From contig NZ_BMNE01000002.1 of the NCBI RefSeq assembly GCF_014646295.1, forward strand, positions 1,055,440 through 1,119,439: a stretch of DNA of 64,000 nt, in the 5' to 3' direction. The position numbers were made by a program, and so were the translations under genes. This document shows positions 25,615 through 34,381 of the stretch, piece by piece. This stretch comes from Nocardia rhizosphaerihabitans (lineage in GTDB: Bacteria; Actinomycetota; Actinomycetes; Mycobacteriales; Mycobacteriaceae). Within the stretch, counting starts at the first letter, position 1. Every line of letters begins with the position of its first letter. The notes beneath the pieces were generated by a model. That model was not told the origin of the DNA. It saw nothing but the letters and a program-made list of their open reading frames with translations, and made no database searches.

Positions 25615-26487
25615 TCATCGGCCCGTGCCCGATCCGGTGGCGGCGACGGTCCCGCACGCGCAGTCCGGGTGCGGTAGCCAGGGCCGTCGCTGCACCTCGT
25701 GGGTGTCCAGATCCAACTCGACGGTGGCGTCGAGGGTGCCGGGCCGTCGGCGTGGCGAGCACGCGACGATCGCCTCCAGTTCGCCCATGGCCAGCGCGGT
25801 CGTCGCCGCGATACCGGCGGGCGAGGCGTGCCCGGTGCGGCCGAGCAACTGCGCCGCCAGATGCGGCCAATCGGCATCGAATCCGGTGCGGGTCAGGTCG
25901 GCGCAGCGCAGGCAGCTGGTCTCGCCGGGCAGCACGAGCGGGCCGACCACGCCGACGCCGTCGCGGACCCGCACCTGCAGGTGCGGTATCCGGCGCAGCA
26001 CCAGGTCCACCGACAGGCGGGGATCGACCATCAGCGCATCGGTGAGCACCACCAGATCACTGCCCGCCCCGATCACGGTGTCGGGTCGGTACTCCCGCGA
26101 CCGGACGGGACGAAAACCCATGCGCCGCAATCCGATCGCCACCGCGTCGGAGAGCGGGCCGAGCCCGTGCACGGTGACGGCGCGGATCCGGCCCTGTTTG
26201 CGCTCGGGTTGCAGCAGCAGTCCGGCCCGCTCGATCGCGGCGAGCAGGGCGATGGTGCGGTCGGGCGCGATCCCGAATTCCCCTGCGCGCCAGATGATCT
26301 GTGGCTTCGATTGCAACCCGTCGAGCAGTCGCAGGAACGCGAGCACCGTGCCGGTGTCGAGTTCGGTGGTCTCGAGCAGCAGGGCGCGTTCGGGATCCCA
26401 GCCCAGTTGCACCGTGCCCGACGGGCGGACCAGCGTGGTCACCCTGGGGTGGAGCATCGGTCCGCGCAGTGGCGTCGTGGTCGTCAT
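25615..26487 (-). CDS. E1-like / TOMM cyclodehydratase-like protein (Rv3196-like)
   Basis: A 290-aa protein of the E1-ubiquitin-activating-like group annotated elsewhere as TOMM precursor-leader-binding or ThiF-like. Residues 1-100 resemble a winged-helix peptide-recognition domain. Residues 100-290 form a Rossmann-like part (AVTVHGLGPLSDAVAIGLRRMG). Cys192 and Cys195 (CLRC) with Cys276 and Cys278 (CAC) make the structural zinc site. No clear ATP-adenylation residues, YcaO partner or precursor peptide are visible in the window. The position between an ABC1 kinase and a zincin is conserved with mycobacteria. Function unknown. Confidence 0.75.
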   Translation of the reverse strand: MTTTTPLRGPMLHPRVTTLVRPSGTVQLGWDPERALLLETTELDTGTVLAFLRLLDGLQSKPQIIWRAGEFGIAPDRTIALLAAIERAGLLLQPERKQGRIRAVTVHGLGPLSDAVAIGLRRMGFRPVRSREYRPDTVIGAGSDLVVLTDALMVDPRLSVDLVLRRIPHLQVRVRDGVGVVGPLVLPGETSCLRCADLTRTGFDADWPHLAAQLLGRTGHASPAGIAATTALAMGELEAIVACSPRRRPGTLDATVELDLDTHEVQRRPWLPHPDCACGTVAATGSGTGR

Positions 26488-26511
26488 GTCCCGAGTATCG
26501 GCATCCGGCCA

Positions 26512-26528
26512 CGGCACACGGTGTGCCG
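26512..26528. promoter_or_regulatory. Palindromic candidate operator upstream of the E1-like gene
   Basis: CGGCACAC and GTGTGCCG form a perfect 8-bp inverted repeat around one base, 25-41 bp upstream of the minus-strand start at 26487. The size fits a dimeric repressor site over the promoter. The regulator is unknown. Confidence 0.45.
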
Positions 26529-26589
26529 AAAGCCTGGTTATCCACAGGCTTTCGGCGTGTCGCGGTCGTGATTTCCGGCCTGTGGACAA
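26526..26589. other. Hairpin with DnaA-box loop and second DnaA box
   Basis: Perfect 11-bp arms CCGAAAGCCTG (26526-26536) and CAGGCTTTCGG (26545-26555) flank a short loop. TTATCCACA (26538-26546), the consensus DnaA box, spans the loop. TGTGGACAA (26581-26589) is the reverse complement of TTGTCCACA, the preferred actinobacterial box. Two boxes 34 bp apart in opposite orientation in one 200-bp intergenic gap are unlikely to be chance, but there is no oriC gene context. Confidence 0.5.
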
Positions 26590-26696
26590 CTCGTGTCCGC
26601 AGGTCGGCGCGGGGTTTCCGGACGCGTCCTGGTCGCGGAGCCGTGTCGCGCCATCACGATCCGCTGATTTTTCGCAGACCGTGGTTGCGGTGCGGG

Positions 26697-28112
26697 TCAG
26701 GGACGGCCGGTGCCGGTGTCCGGGTCGGTATCGGGTTCGGACTTGCCGCGCTCGGCCTCGTCGCGCTCCCGCGCCTCGGTCTCGGCGAGCTGGGCCAGCG
26801 GGTCGTCGAAAGCGCCGGTGCCGCCGCCGATCACCGAGTCGATGAAGCCGGCGGGCGAGTCCAGATCGCTGGAATCGGGTAGCAGATCGGGGTGCGCCCA
26901 CACACCGTCGCGGCGCTCCATGCCCGCGTCGGTGGTCAGCCGGCGCCACAGCGCCGAGGCCTCGCGGACCTTGCGCGGGCGCAGTTCCAGACCGACCAGG
27001 GTGGCGAAGGTCTGCTCGGCGGGTCCACCGCTCGCGCGACGGCGGCGCAGCGTCTCCGACAGCGCGCCCGCGCCCGGCAACCGCTCACCCACAGCGTCGG
27101 TGACCACCACGTCGACCCAGCCCTCGATCAGCGCGAGCAGGGTCTCGAGGCGCTCGAGCGCCTGCTTCTGCTCGGGGGTGGTCTGCGGTTCGAACGTGCC
27201 CTGGGACAGCAGTTCCTCGAGCTTGGACGGGTCGCTCAGCGACATCGGGTCGATGTTCTGGGCGGCTTCCTCCAACGAGGAGAAGTCCATCTTGATGCCG
27301 CGCGCGTAGCCCTCGACCGCGCCGAGCACCTGCTGACGCAGCCACGGCACATGCCCGAACAGCCGCTGGTGGGCAGCCTCCCTGGCCGCGAGGAACACCA
27401 TGATCTCGCTCTCGGGCTGCTCGAGCCCTTCGCTGAACGCCGAGATCGCGGTCGGCAGCAGCGCCGCGGTACCGGCCGGGCCGAGCGGCAGACCGATATC
27501 GGTGGAGGTCAGCACCTCCTTGGCCAGCTGGCCCAGTGCCTGACCGAGCTGGGAACCGAACGCCAGCCCGCCCATCTGGCCGAGCATGCCGACCATCGGC
27601 CCGGCGAACTGCTTGGCCTCCTCCGGCAGCTGCGCGGTCCACATGCCCGAGATCTGCTCGGCCACCGGATCGCACAGGCGCTTCCAGGTGGGCAGGGTCT
27701 CTTCGATCCAGTCGTTGGCCGTCCACGCGACCGTCTTCGACGCGCCGGCGGGCAGCATGGTGGCGCCGTCGAGCCACAGCTCGGCCAGGTGCGCCGCGTC
27801 GGCCACCGCGGAGGTCGTCTTCGCCGCGATCGGCGCGACGCTCGCGCCGAGCTGCTGGCGGGCCAGTCGCTTGGCCACGTCGTAGTTGACCGGTCCCGAC
27901 TGCGCGCCGCCCGGTCCCGTGGCCTGGCCCATGCCGCTGAGCATCTGTCCGAGCTGGGTCAGCATCTGACCCAGCTGCGACGGATCGAAGCCGCCGGCGC
28001 CCGCCGCCCCGAACCCGAACGGATCGCTTCCGCCGGGACCGTTCGCCTCGTCGCGACGCTTGCCCGAATCGTCGTCGTCACGGTTCGAGAAGCCGAAGGG
28101 GAGATCGCTCAT
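26697..28112 (-). CDS. Zinc-dependent metalloprotease, zincin-2 (DUF2342) family
   Basis: A 471-aa putative zincin (Rv3195-like). The N-terminus is Gly/Asp-rich with QLGQMLTQLGQML. The central motif AAREAAHQRLFGHVPWL carries the ExxH-type zinc ligands of the family. The C-terminus is acidic (ARERDEAERGKSEPDTDPDTG). There is no signal peptide, so it is cytosolic. The ATG at 28112 lies seven bases after TAACGT, a leaderless arrangement. It is divergent from the Lon-like protease, and the two promoters share 127 bp. Substrates unknown. Confidence 0.88.
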   Translation of the reverse strand: MSDLPFGFSNRDDDDSGKRRDEANGPGGSDPFGFGAAGAGGFDPSQLGQMLTQLGQMLSGMGQATGPGGAQSGPVNYDVAKRLARQQLGASVAPIAAKTTSAVADAAHLAELWLDGATMLPAGASKTVAWTANDWIEETLPTWKRLCDPVAEQISGMWTAQLPEEAKQFAGPMVGMLGQMGGLAFGSQLGQALGQLAKEVLTSTDIGLPLGPAGTAALLPTAISAFSEGLEQPESEIMVFLAAREAAHQRLFGHVPWLRQQVLGAVEGYARGIKMDFSSLEEAAQNIDPMSLSDPSKLEELLSQGTFEPQTTPEQKQALERLETLLALIEGWVDVVVTDAVGERLPGAGALSETLRRRRASGGPAEQTFATLVGLELRPRKVREASALWRRLTTDAGMERRDGVWAHPDLLPDSSDLDSPAGFIDSVIGGGTGAFDDPLAQLAETEARERDEAERGKSEPDTDPDTGTGRP

Positions 28113-28125
28113 ACCTCTTACGTTA
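28113..28125 (-). promoter_or_regulatory. -10 element, leaderless start of the zincin gene
   Basis: On the minus strand TAACGT (28125-28120) is followed by seven bases and ATG at 28112. The intervening AAGAGG would be too close to the ATG to work as a Shine-Dalgarno sequence. Confidence 0.6.
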
Positions 28126-28226
28126 CGCGGGACCCCTGGACCCACGGTGTTCGCGCATCGCGAAATCGGGCGAGCAGCGCGCACGGCAAAAGCGTGCCAC
28201 TACCGTCGGTCACGGCGGGTGATCAC

Positions 28227-28239
28227 TACTGTGGTCGGA
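28227..28239 (+). promoter_or_regulatory. -10 element, leaderless start of the Lon-like protease gene
   Basis: TACTGT (28227-28232) is followed by exactly seven bases and the GTG at 28240, which starts the transmembrane segment of the protease at the expected place. Confidence 0.6.
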
Positions 28240-29265
28240 GTGAATCGTCGGATCCTCACCCTGATCGTGGCCCTGGTACCCGTGCTCGTGCTCGGAGTCG
28301 TCGGCAGCGTGGTCACCGTGCCGTTCGTCGCGCTCGGCCCCGGCCCGACCTTCGACACCCTCGGTAAGGTCGACGGAAAGCAGGTGGTCGACGTCACCGG
28401 CGCGCCGCTGGATCCGACGAGCGGGCAGCTCAATATGACGACGGTGTCGGTGCGTGACGGGCTCAACCTGTTCGAGGCGTTCGGTTTCTGGGCCAGCGGT
28501 GAGCACGGCCTCGTCCCGCGCGCCGAGGTGTACCCGCCCGGGGTCCCGCGCGAAGAGGTCGACAAGTCCAATCAGCAGGAATTCAAGGATTCGGAGAGCA
28601 ATGCCGAGGTCGCGGCGCTGCACTTCCTGAATATGCCGACGGTGGTGCTGGTGCGCGGGTTCGGCGACGAGGGCCCGGCCAAGGACGTGCTGCAGGTCGG
28701 CGACGAGCTGCTCAGCATCGACGGCATCCCGATCACCGCGCCCAAGGACGTGATCGACATCGTCGGCACCAAGGGCCCCGGCACCACGATCACGGTCGCC
28801 TACCGGCGTGGCGACGCCGAGCAGACCACGCCGATCACCCTCGCCGCGCGCCCCGACGACGCGTCGAAGGGCTATCTCGGCATCACCCCGGGGGAGGGTG
28901 GCCGCCCGCCGCTGCAGGTCGAGTTCAACCTCGCCGACATCGGCGGTCCGTCGGCGGGACTGATGTTCAGCCTGGCGCTGATCGACAAGCTCTCGCCCGG
29001 TGAGCTCAACGGCGGCCGGTTCGTCGCCGGCACCGGCACCATCGATCAGGAAGGCAAGGTCGGCCCGATCGGCGGCATCCAGTACAAGATGATCGCCGCG
29101 CGCGAGGCAGGCGCCGAGACGTTCCTCGTTCCCGCCGACAACTGCAACGAGGCCCGTCAGCGCGCGCCGGAGGGCCTGCGGCTGGTGAAGGTCGACACCC
29201 TCGACAGCGCGGTGACCTCGCTGGCCGCCATCGACGCGGGCCGCGAGGCCGTCAGCTGCGGCTGA
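28240..29265 (+). CDS. Membrane-anchored PDZ / Lon-like serine protease
   Basis: A 341-aa protein (Rv3194c-like): one N-terminal membrane helix (RILTLIVALVPVLVLGVVGS), a PDZ domain (about residues 130-205, VLQVGDELLSIDGIPI) and a C-terminal Lon proteolytic domain (S16). The catalytic Ser lies in GGPSAGLMFSLALIDK (near residue 238). The Lys is in GGIQYKMIAA (near residue 283). The GTG at 28240 is supported by the leaderless -10; the longer ORF upstream runs back over the divergent zincin. It probably acts at the outer face of the membrane in quality control. Confidence 0.92.
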   Translation: MNRRILTLIVALVPVLVLGVVGSVVTVPFVALGPGPTFDTLGKVDGKQVVDVTGAPLDPTSGQLNMTTVSVRDGLNLFEAFGFWASGEHGLVPRAEVYPPGVPREEVDKSNQQEFKDSESNAEVAALHFLNMPTVVLVRGFGDEGPAKDVLQVGDELLSIDGIPITAPKDVIDIVGTKGPGTTITVAYRRGDAEQTTPITLAARPDDASKGYLGITPGEGGRPPLQVEFNLADIGGPSAGLMFSLALIDKLSPGELNGGRFVAGTGTIDQEGKVGPIGGIQYKMIAAREAGAETFLVPADNCNEARQRAPEGLRLVKVDTLDSAVTSLAAIDAGREAVSCG

Positions 29266-29844
29266 TCACTCCAGCGTGTGGTGCAGCGCCTCGACCAGGC
29301 CGGGCGCCAGGTTCGGGTAGGTGCGCAGGTCGAGATCGCCGAAGCCGTCGTCGTCCTCGGGGCGGATCTGCAGCAGGCACAGTGACGTGCCCTGACGCAG
29401 TACACCGGCGATGAGCCGCGCGTCACGCCTGCCCGGATGGGCGTGCGCGGCGGCGCGACCGGCCGCATCGGCGGCATCGTCGTCGGCGAGCAGTGGGACG
29501 AGCGCCTCGTCGAGGTCGCTCTCGGCGTCCGGCGGCAGCACCACGATCTCCTGGACCAGCACGCAGCCCTCGACGGCGGGCGGCCAGGTGGTGGTGGCGA
29601 GGAATTCGTCGAGCGCCATCGACCCGCCGGTGATGTCGTCGGGGAAGGCTTCCTGCGCGATCGGGGTGAGCTCGCTGCCGTCGTCGAGCTGATCCTCGAG
29701 GTCGGGTTCGGCGGCGACCAGGTCGGCGGTCGGCACCAACGCGAACATCTGCGGCGGGTTTCCCCAGCCCTCGGCGTCGGCGAACTCGACGACCTCGCGC
29801 ACACAACGGGCGAGGACGGCTTCGGCGTGCTGGTCATCGGTCAC
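29266..29844 (-). CDS. PPA1309-family protein
   Basis: A 192-aa acidic cytosolic protein found across actinobacteria as the PPA1309 family, with no known function. Recognisable parts are VREVVEFADAEGWGNPPQMFALVPT, given here only as its first half VREVVEFADAEGWG, and LIAGVLRQGTSLCLLQIR. The GTG at 29844 was preferred over a TTG four codons earlier. Its stop directly abuts that of the convergent Lon-like protease (29265/29266). Confidence 0.8.
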   Translation of the reverse strand: MTDDQHAEAVLARCVREVVEFADAEGWGNPPQMFALVPTADLVAAEPDLEDQLDDGSELTPIAQEAFPDDITGGSMALDEFLATTTWPPAVEGCVLVQEIVVLPPDAESDLDEALVPLLADDDAADAAGRAAAHAHPGRRDARLIAGVLRQGTSLCLLQIRPEDDDGFGDLDLRTYPNLAPGLVEALHHTLE

Positions 29845-30001
29845 CCGCCCATCCAATCATTTTCGGCCCAGACGCTTGCATGGTGTCCGATTTCCGTAGA
29901 GTGGGCGGCAACGGTCCGGTCACGGACCAACCGCAACATCGGACTGCGGTGTCTGCGCCGATCACCGGCGCACTCGCCGCCGGACCCTGGAGAGTGGCAC
30001 C

Positions 30002-32983
30002 GTGGGCATGCGGCCCCCCACCGGCTTACCTTCGTTGTCCCGACGCAGCCGAGTGCTGCTGGTGACAGCAGTCGTCCTCGCGGCGCTGTTGCTGCTCGGG
30101 CCCCGCCTCACCGACGCCTACACCAACTGGTTGTGGTTCGGGGAGGTCGGCTATCGCAGTGTCTATCTGGGCGTGCTGGTGACGCGGCTGATCCTGTTCG
30201 CCGTTGTCGCGCTGTTCGTCGGCCTCGTCGTGTGGGGCGCGCTGCTGCTGGCCTACCGGTCGCGGCCGGTGTTCGTGCCGGTCGCCGGACCCAACGACCC
30301 GATCGCGCGCTATCGCACCACCGTGATGAGCAAGCTGAAGCTGTTCGGCATCGGTATCCCGGTGCTGCTCGGCCTGCTGTCCGGGCTCGTGGCGCAGTCG
30401 AATTGGGCGACAGTGCAGCTGTTCCTGCACGGCGGTGATTTCGGTCAGCAGGACCCGCAGTTCCACCTCGACGTCGGGTTCTACGCCTTCGATCTGCCGT
30501 TCTACCGGATGGTGCTGAACTGGCTGTTCGTCGCCGTGGTGATCGCGTTCTTCGCGAACCTGGTGACCCACTACGTGTTCGGCGGTCTGCGCCTGGCCGG
30601 ACGGGAGGGCACGCTGACCAGGGCCGCGCGCGTGCAGCTGGCCGTGCTCGCCGGAATCTTCGTGCTGCTCAAGGCGATCGCGTACTGGTTCGACCGCTAC
30701 GACCTGCTGTCGAGCACCCGCAAGGAACCGACGTTCGGCGGTCCGTCGTTCACCGACATCAACGCGGTGCTGCCCGCCAAGCTGATCCTGCTCTCGATCG
30801 CGGTGATCTGCGCGATCGCGTTCTTCGCCGGCATCGTGCTGCGCGATCTGCGGGTGCCCGCGATGGCCGCCGCGCTGCTGGTGCTCTCCTCGATCCTGGT
30901 CGGCGCGGTGTGGCCGATGGTGGTCGAGCAGTTCTCGGTGCGTCCGAACGCGGCCGACAAGGAGAGTCCGTACATCGAACGCAACATCATGGCTACGCGC
31001 CAGGCGTACGGCATCACCGACGACAAGATCGACTATCAGGAATACAAGGGCGAGAGCACCAAGAACCCGCTGGAGGTGCCCGCCGACGCGGTGACCATCG
31101 GCAACGCGCGCCTGCTCGACCCGAACATCCTTTCGCCCACGTTCACCCAGCTCAAGCAGCTGAAGAACTTCTACGGCTTCCCCGAGTCGCTCGACATCGA
31201 CCGCTACACCCTCAACGGCGACATGCAGGACTACATCGTCGCCGCGCGTGAGCTGCATCCGGAAGCGCTGTCGGGCAACCAGAAGGACTGGATCAACCAG
31301 CACACCGTCTACACCCACGGCAACGGCTTCGTCGCCGCGCCCGCCAACCGGGTGAACAAGCCGCAGTCCGACGCGCAGAGCGCGGCAGGTGGCAGCGACT
31401 CCGGTTATCCGCTGTTCATGGTGAGCGACCTGTTCACCAAGATCGACGACCAGCAGATCAAGGTCGACCAGCCGCGCATCTACTACGGCGAGCTGATCGC
31501 CCAGTCCGATCCCGACTACGCCATCGTCGGCGCCACCGACGGCCAGGCGCCGCGCGAATACGACTCCGACCAGGCCTCCTACACCTACGACGGCAGCGGC
31601 GGCGTGCCGATCGGCAACTGGTTCAACCGGCTGGCCTTCGCGGCCAAGTACGCCGAGCGCAACATCCTGTTCTCCTCGGCGATCAGCGACGAGTCCAAGA
31701 TCCTGTACAACCGCGGTCCGCGTGAGCGTGTGCAGAAGGTCGCGCCGTGGCTGACGACCGACGGCAACGCCTACCCGGCGGTCGTCGACGAGCGCATCGT
31801 CTGGATCGTCGACGCTTACACCACCCTGGACAAGTACCCCTACGCGCAGTCGACCTCGCTCGACGGCGCGGTCGAGGACAGCATCGACAAGAAGACCGGC
31901 CGGGTGATCCCGCGCAAGGAGGTCAGCTACATCCGTAACTCGGTGAAGGCGACCGTCGACGCCTACGACGGCACCGTCACCCTGTACGAGACCGACACCA
32001 CCGACCCGGTGCTCAAGGCCTGGCGCGGAGTGTTCCCGAACGCGGTGAAGCCCGAGAGCGAGATCTCCCCGGAACTGCGCTCGCACTTCCGCTACCCCGA
32101 GGACCTGTTCAAGGTGCAGCGCGACATGCTGACCAAGTACCACGTGGACAACCCGCGTGAGTTCTTCACCAACAACGCGTTCTGGTCGGTGCCCAGCGAT
32201 CCGACGATCGAGGGCGGGACGTTCAACCAGCCGCCGTACTACGTGCTGCTGGGCGATCCGAAGACCAACAAGCCGGTCTTCAGCCTGACCTCGGCGATGG
32301 TCGGCTACAACCGCCAGTTCCTGTCGGCCTACATCTCCGTGCGTTCGGACCCGGACAACTACGGCAAGTTCACCGTGTTGCAGTTGCCGACCGACTCCCA
32401 GACCCAGGGCCCACAGCAGACCCAGAACTCGATGACCACCGCAGACGCGGTGTCACGGGAGAAGACGCTGCTGTCGAACTCGAACAAGATCCGCTACGGC
32501 AATCTGCTGACGCTGCCGGTGGCCGAAGGCGGCATCCTGTATGTCGAGCCGTTCTACAACGAACGCAACACTGGTTCGTCGACGTTCCCACAGCTGCTGC
32601 GCGTGCTGGTGAGCTATCGCGACGCGGCGGGCAGCGTGAAGGTCGGCTACGCGGCGACGCTGGCCGAGGCGCTGAACCAGGTCCTGCCGGGTTCGGGCTC
32701 GCTGGCGACGCCGTTCGGCGGTGACCCGGCGCTGAAGCCGAAACCGGGTGCGACGCCACCGGTCGAGCAGGGCACCACGCCGCCGCAGGGTGGCACGACC
32801 CCGCCGCCCGGGACGACGACCCCGCCGGGGTCCACCGGCCAGGACGCCGCGGCCGCCGAGCTCAGCCGCAAGATCGAGGCGGTGCGCACGGCGATGCGGA
32901 CGGGCAACTTCACCGACTTCGGTAAGGCGCTCGAGGAACTGGACGCCGCGGTGAAGGCGTATCAGGACGCCGGCGGCCGGTAG
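30002..32983 (+). CDS. UPF0182 (COG1615) large membrane protein
   Basis: A 993-aa protein with about seven membrane helices in the first 320 residues (for example LLVTAVVLAALLLLG), then a large extracytoplasmic domain. The start of that domain reads ERNIMATRQAYGI, typical of the family. A Thr/Pro/Gly-rich linker (TTPPQGGTTPPPGTTTPPG) and a short helical tail end it. The GTG at 30002 follows GGAGAG. Homologue of Rv3193c; function unknown. The coding sequence ends 16 bp before a strong bidirectional terminator. Confidence 0.92.
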   Translation: MGMRPPTGLPSLSRRSRVLLVTAVVLAALLLLGPRLTDAYTNWLWFGEVGYRSVYLGVLVTRLILFAVVALFVGLVVWGALLLAYRSRPVFVPVAGPNDPIARYRTTVMSKLKLFGIGIPVLLGLLSGLVAQSNWATVQLFLHGGDFGQQDPQFHLDVGFYAFDLPFYRMVLNWLFVAVVIAFFANLVTHYVFGGLRLAGREGTLTRAARVQLAVLAGIFVLLKAIAYWFDRYDLLSSTRKEPTFGGPSFTDINAVLPAKLILLSIAVICAIAFFAGIVLRDLRVPAMAAALLVLSSILVGAVWPMVVEQFSVRPNAADKESPYIERNIMATRQAYGITDDKIDYQEYKGESTKNPLEVPADAVTIGNARLLDPNILSPTFTQLKQLKNFYGFPESLDIDRYTLNGDMQDYIVAARELHPEALSGNQKDWINQHTVYTHGNGFVAAPANRVNKPQSDAQSAAGGSDSGYPLFMVSDLFTKIDDQQIKVDQPRIYYGELIAQSDPDYAIVGATDGQAPREYDSDQASYTYDGSGGVPIGNWFNRLAFAAKYAERNILFSSAISDESKILYNRGPRERVQKVAPWLTTDGNAYPAVVDERIVWIVDAYTTLDKYPYAQSTSLDGAVEDSIDKKTGRVIPRKEVSYIRNSVKATVDAYDGTVTLYETDTTDPVLKAWRGVFPNAVKPESEISPELRSHFRYPEDLFKVQRDMLTKYHVDNPREFFTNNAFWSVPSDPTIEGGTFNQPPYYVLLGDPKTNKPVFSLTSAMVGYNRQFLSAYISVRSDPDNYGKFTVLQLPTDSQTQGPQQTQNSMTTADAVSREKTLLSNSNKIRYGNLLTLPVAEGGILYVEPFYNERNTGSSTFPQLLRVLVSYRDAAGSVKVGYAATLAEALNQVLPGSGSLATPFGGDPALKPKPGATPPVEQGTTPPQGGTTPPPGTTTPPGSTGQDAAAAELSRKIEAVRTAMRTGNFTDFGKALEELDAAVKAYQDAGGR

Positions 32984-32998
32984 CCGTCCGGAACAGCA

Positions 32999-33030
32999 AG
33001 AAAGGCCCCGCCGGATGGCGGGGCCTTTCT
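32999..33030. terminator. Bidirectional intrinsic terminator
   Basis: A perfect 14-bp stem AGAAAGGCCCCGCC with the tetraloop GGAT has A-rich and T-rich ends that act as U tracts in both directions. It lies between the convergent UPF0182 and Rpf-like genes. Confidence 0.9.
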
Positions 33031-33050
33031 CGTGCAGGGGGAACGGTGGA

Positions 33051-33921
<871 letters not shown>

Positions 33922-33951
33922 TTGGCATCCACGCTAACCCGTGTGTAATGT
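33922..33951 (+). promoter_or_regulatory. Promoter of the initiator tRNA gene
   Basis: -35 TTGGCA (33922-33927) and -10 TAATGT (33946-33951) are separated by 18 bp, 12 bp upstream of the tRNA 5' end. Confidence 0.6.
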
Positions 33952-33963
33952 TGTATTCACCGA

Positions 33964-34037
33964 CGCGGGGTGGAGCAGCTCGGTAGCTCGCTGGGCTCAT
34001 AACCCAGAGGTCGCAGGTTCAAATCCTGTCCCCGCTA
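33964..34037 (+). tRNA. tRNA-fMet (initiator, anticodon CAT)
   Basis: A 74-nt cloverleaf ending at the discriminator A; CCA is not encoded. Initiator features are present: an unpaired first acceptor position (C1 against T72), three consecutive G-C pairs in the anticodon stem (GGG before CTCATAA, CCC after), and T-loop GGTTCAAATCC. D-arm GAGCAGCTCGGTAGCTC is normal. Confidence 0.95.
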
Positions 34038-34043
34038 CAAACG

Positions 34044-34076
34044 AAAGGCCCGGAACCACCAGGTTCCGGGCCTTTT
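34044..34076. terminator. Intrinsic terminator after tRNA-fMet
   Basis: A perfect stem AAAGGCCCGGAACC with loop ACCA is followed by TTTT. It can also terminate the minus-strand PTS operon, whose last stop is at 34098. Confidence 0.9.
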
Positions 34077-34097
34077 GCGTTGTCCGAGTCGGAGGAC

Positions 34098-34355
34098 TCA
34101 GGCGTCGAGGTCGCTGGCGACCATTTCGGCGATCTTGTCCAGGGTGGGCTGGTCGTCGCTGCTGATCACCACCTCGGCGCCCTGTGCTGCGCCGAGGGTC
34201 ATGATCATCAGGGCCGAGCCCGCGTCCACCGGGTCGCCGCCGGTGAGAGCGATCGTGACGGGGACACCGGCCGCGCCGACCGCTTCGGCGATCAGGGCGG
34301 CGGGGCGGGCGTGCAGGCCGATCGAGGAGCCGACGGTGACGGTGGTGCTGGCCAT
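34098..34355 (-). CDS. ptsH: HPr phosphocarrier protein of the PTS
   Basis: An 85-aa histidine-containing phosphocarrier. The phosphorylated His15 lies in GLHARPAAL. The C-terminal half (AGSALMIMTLGAAQGAEV) matches HPr. A good Shine-Dalgarno (AAGGAGAAATCCC) precedes the ATG. It is the last gene of the fruR-fruK-fruA-ptsH operon and passes phosphate to the EIIA domain of FruA. The gene for enzyme I, which phosphorylates HPr, is not in this window. Confidence 0.94.
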   Translation of the reverse strand: MASTTVTVGSSIGLHARPAALIAEAVGAAGVPVTIALTGGDPVDAGSALMIMTLGAAQGAEVVISSDDQPTLDKIAEMVASDLDA

Positions 34356-34381
34356 GGGATTTCTCCTTGTGTGCGGATGGA

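Noticed and set aside
26526..26589. A replication origin at the DnaA boxes
   Set aside because: Only two boxes, no AT-rich unwinding region and no dnaA, dnaN, rpmH or parAB genes nearby.
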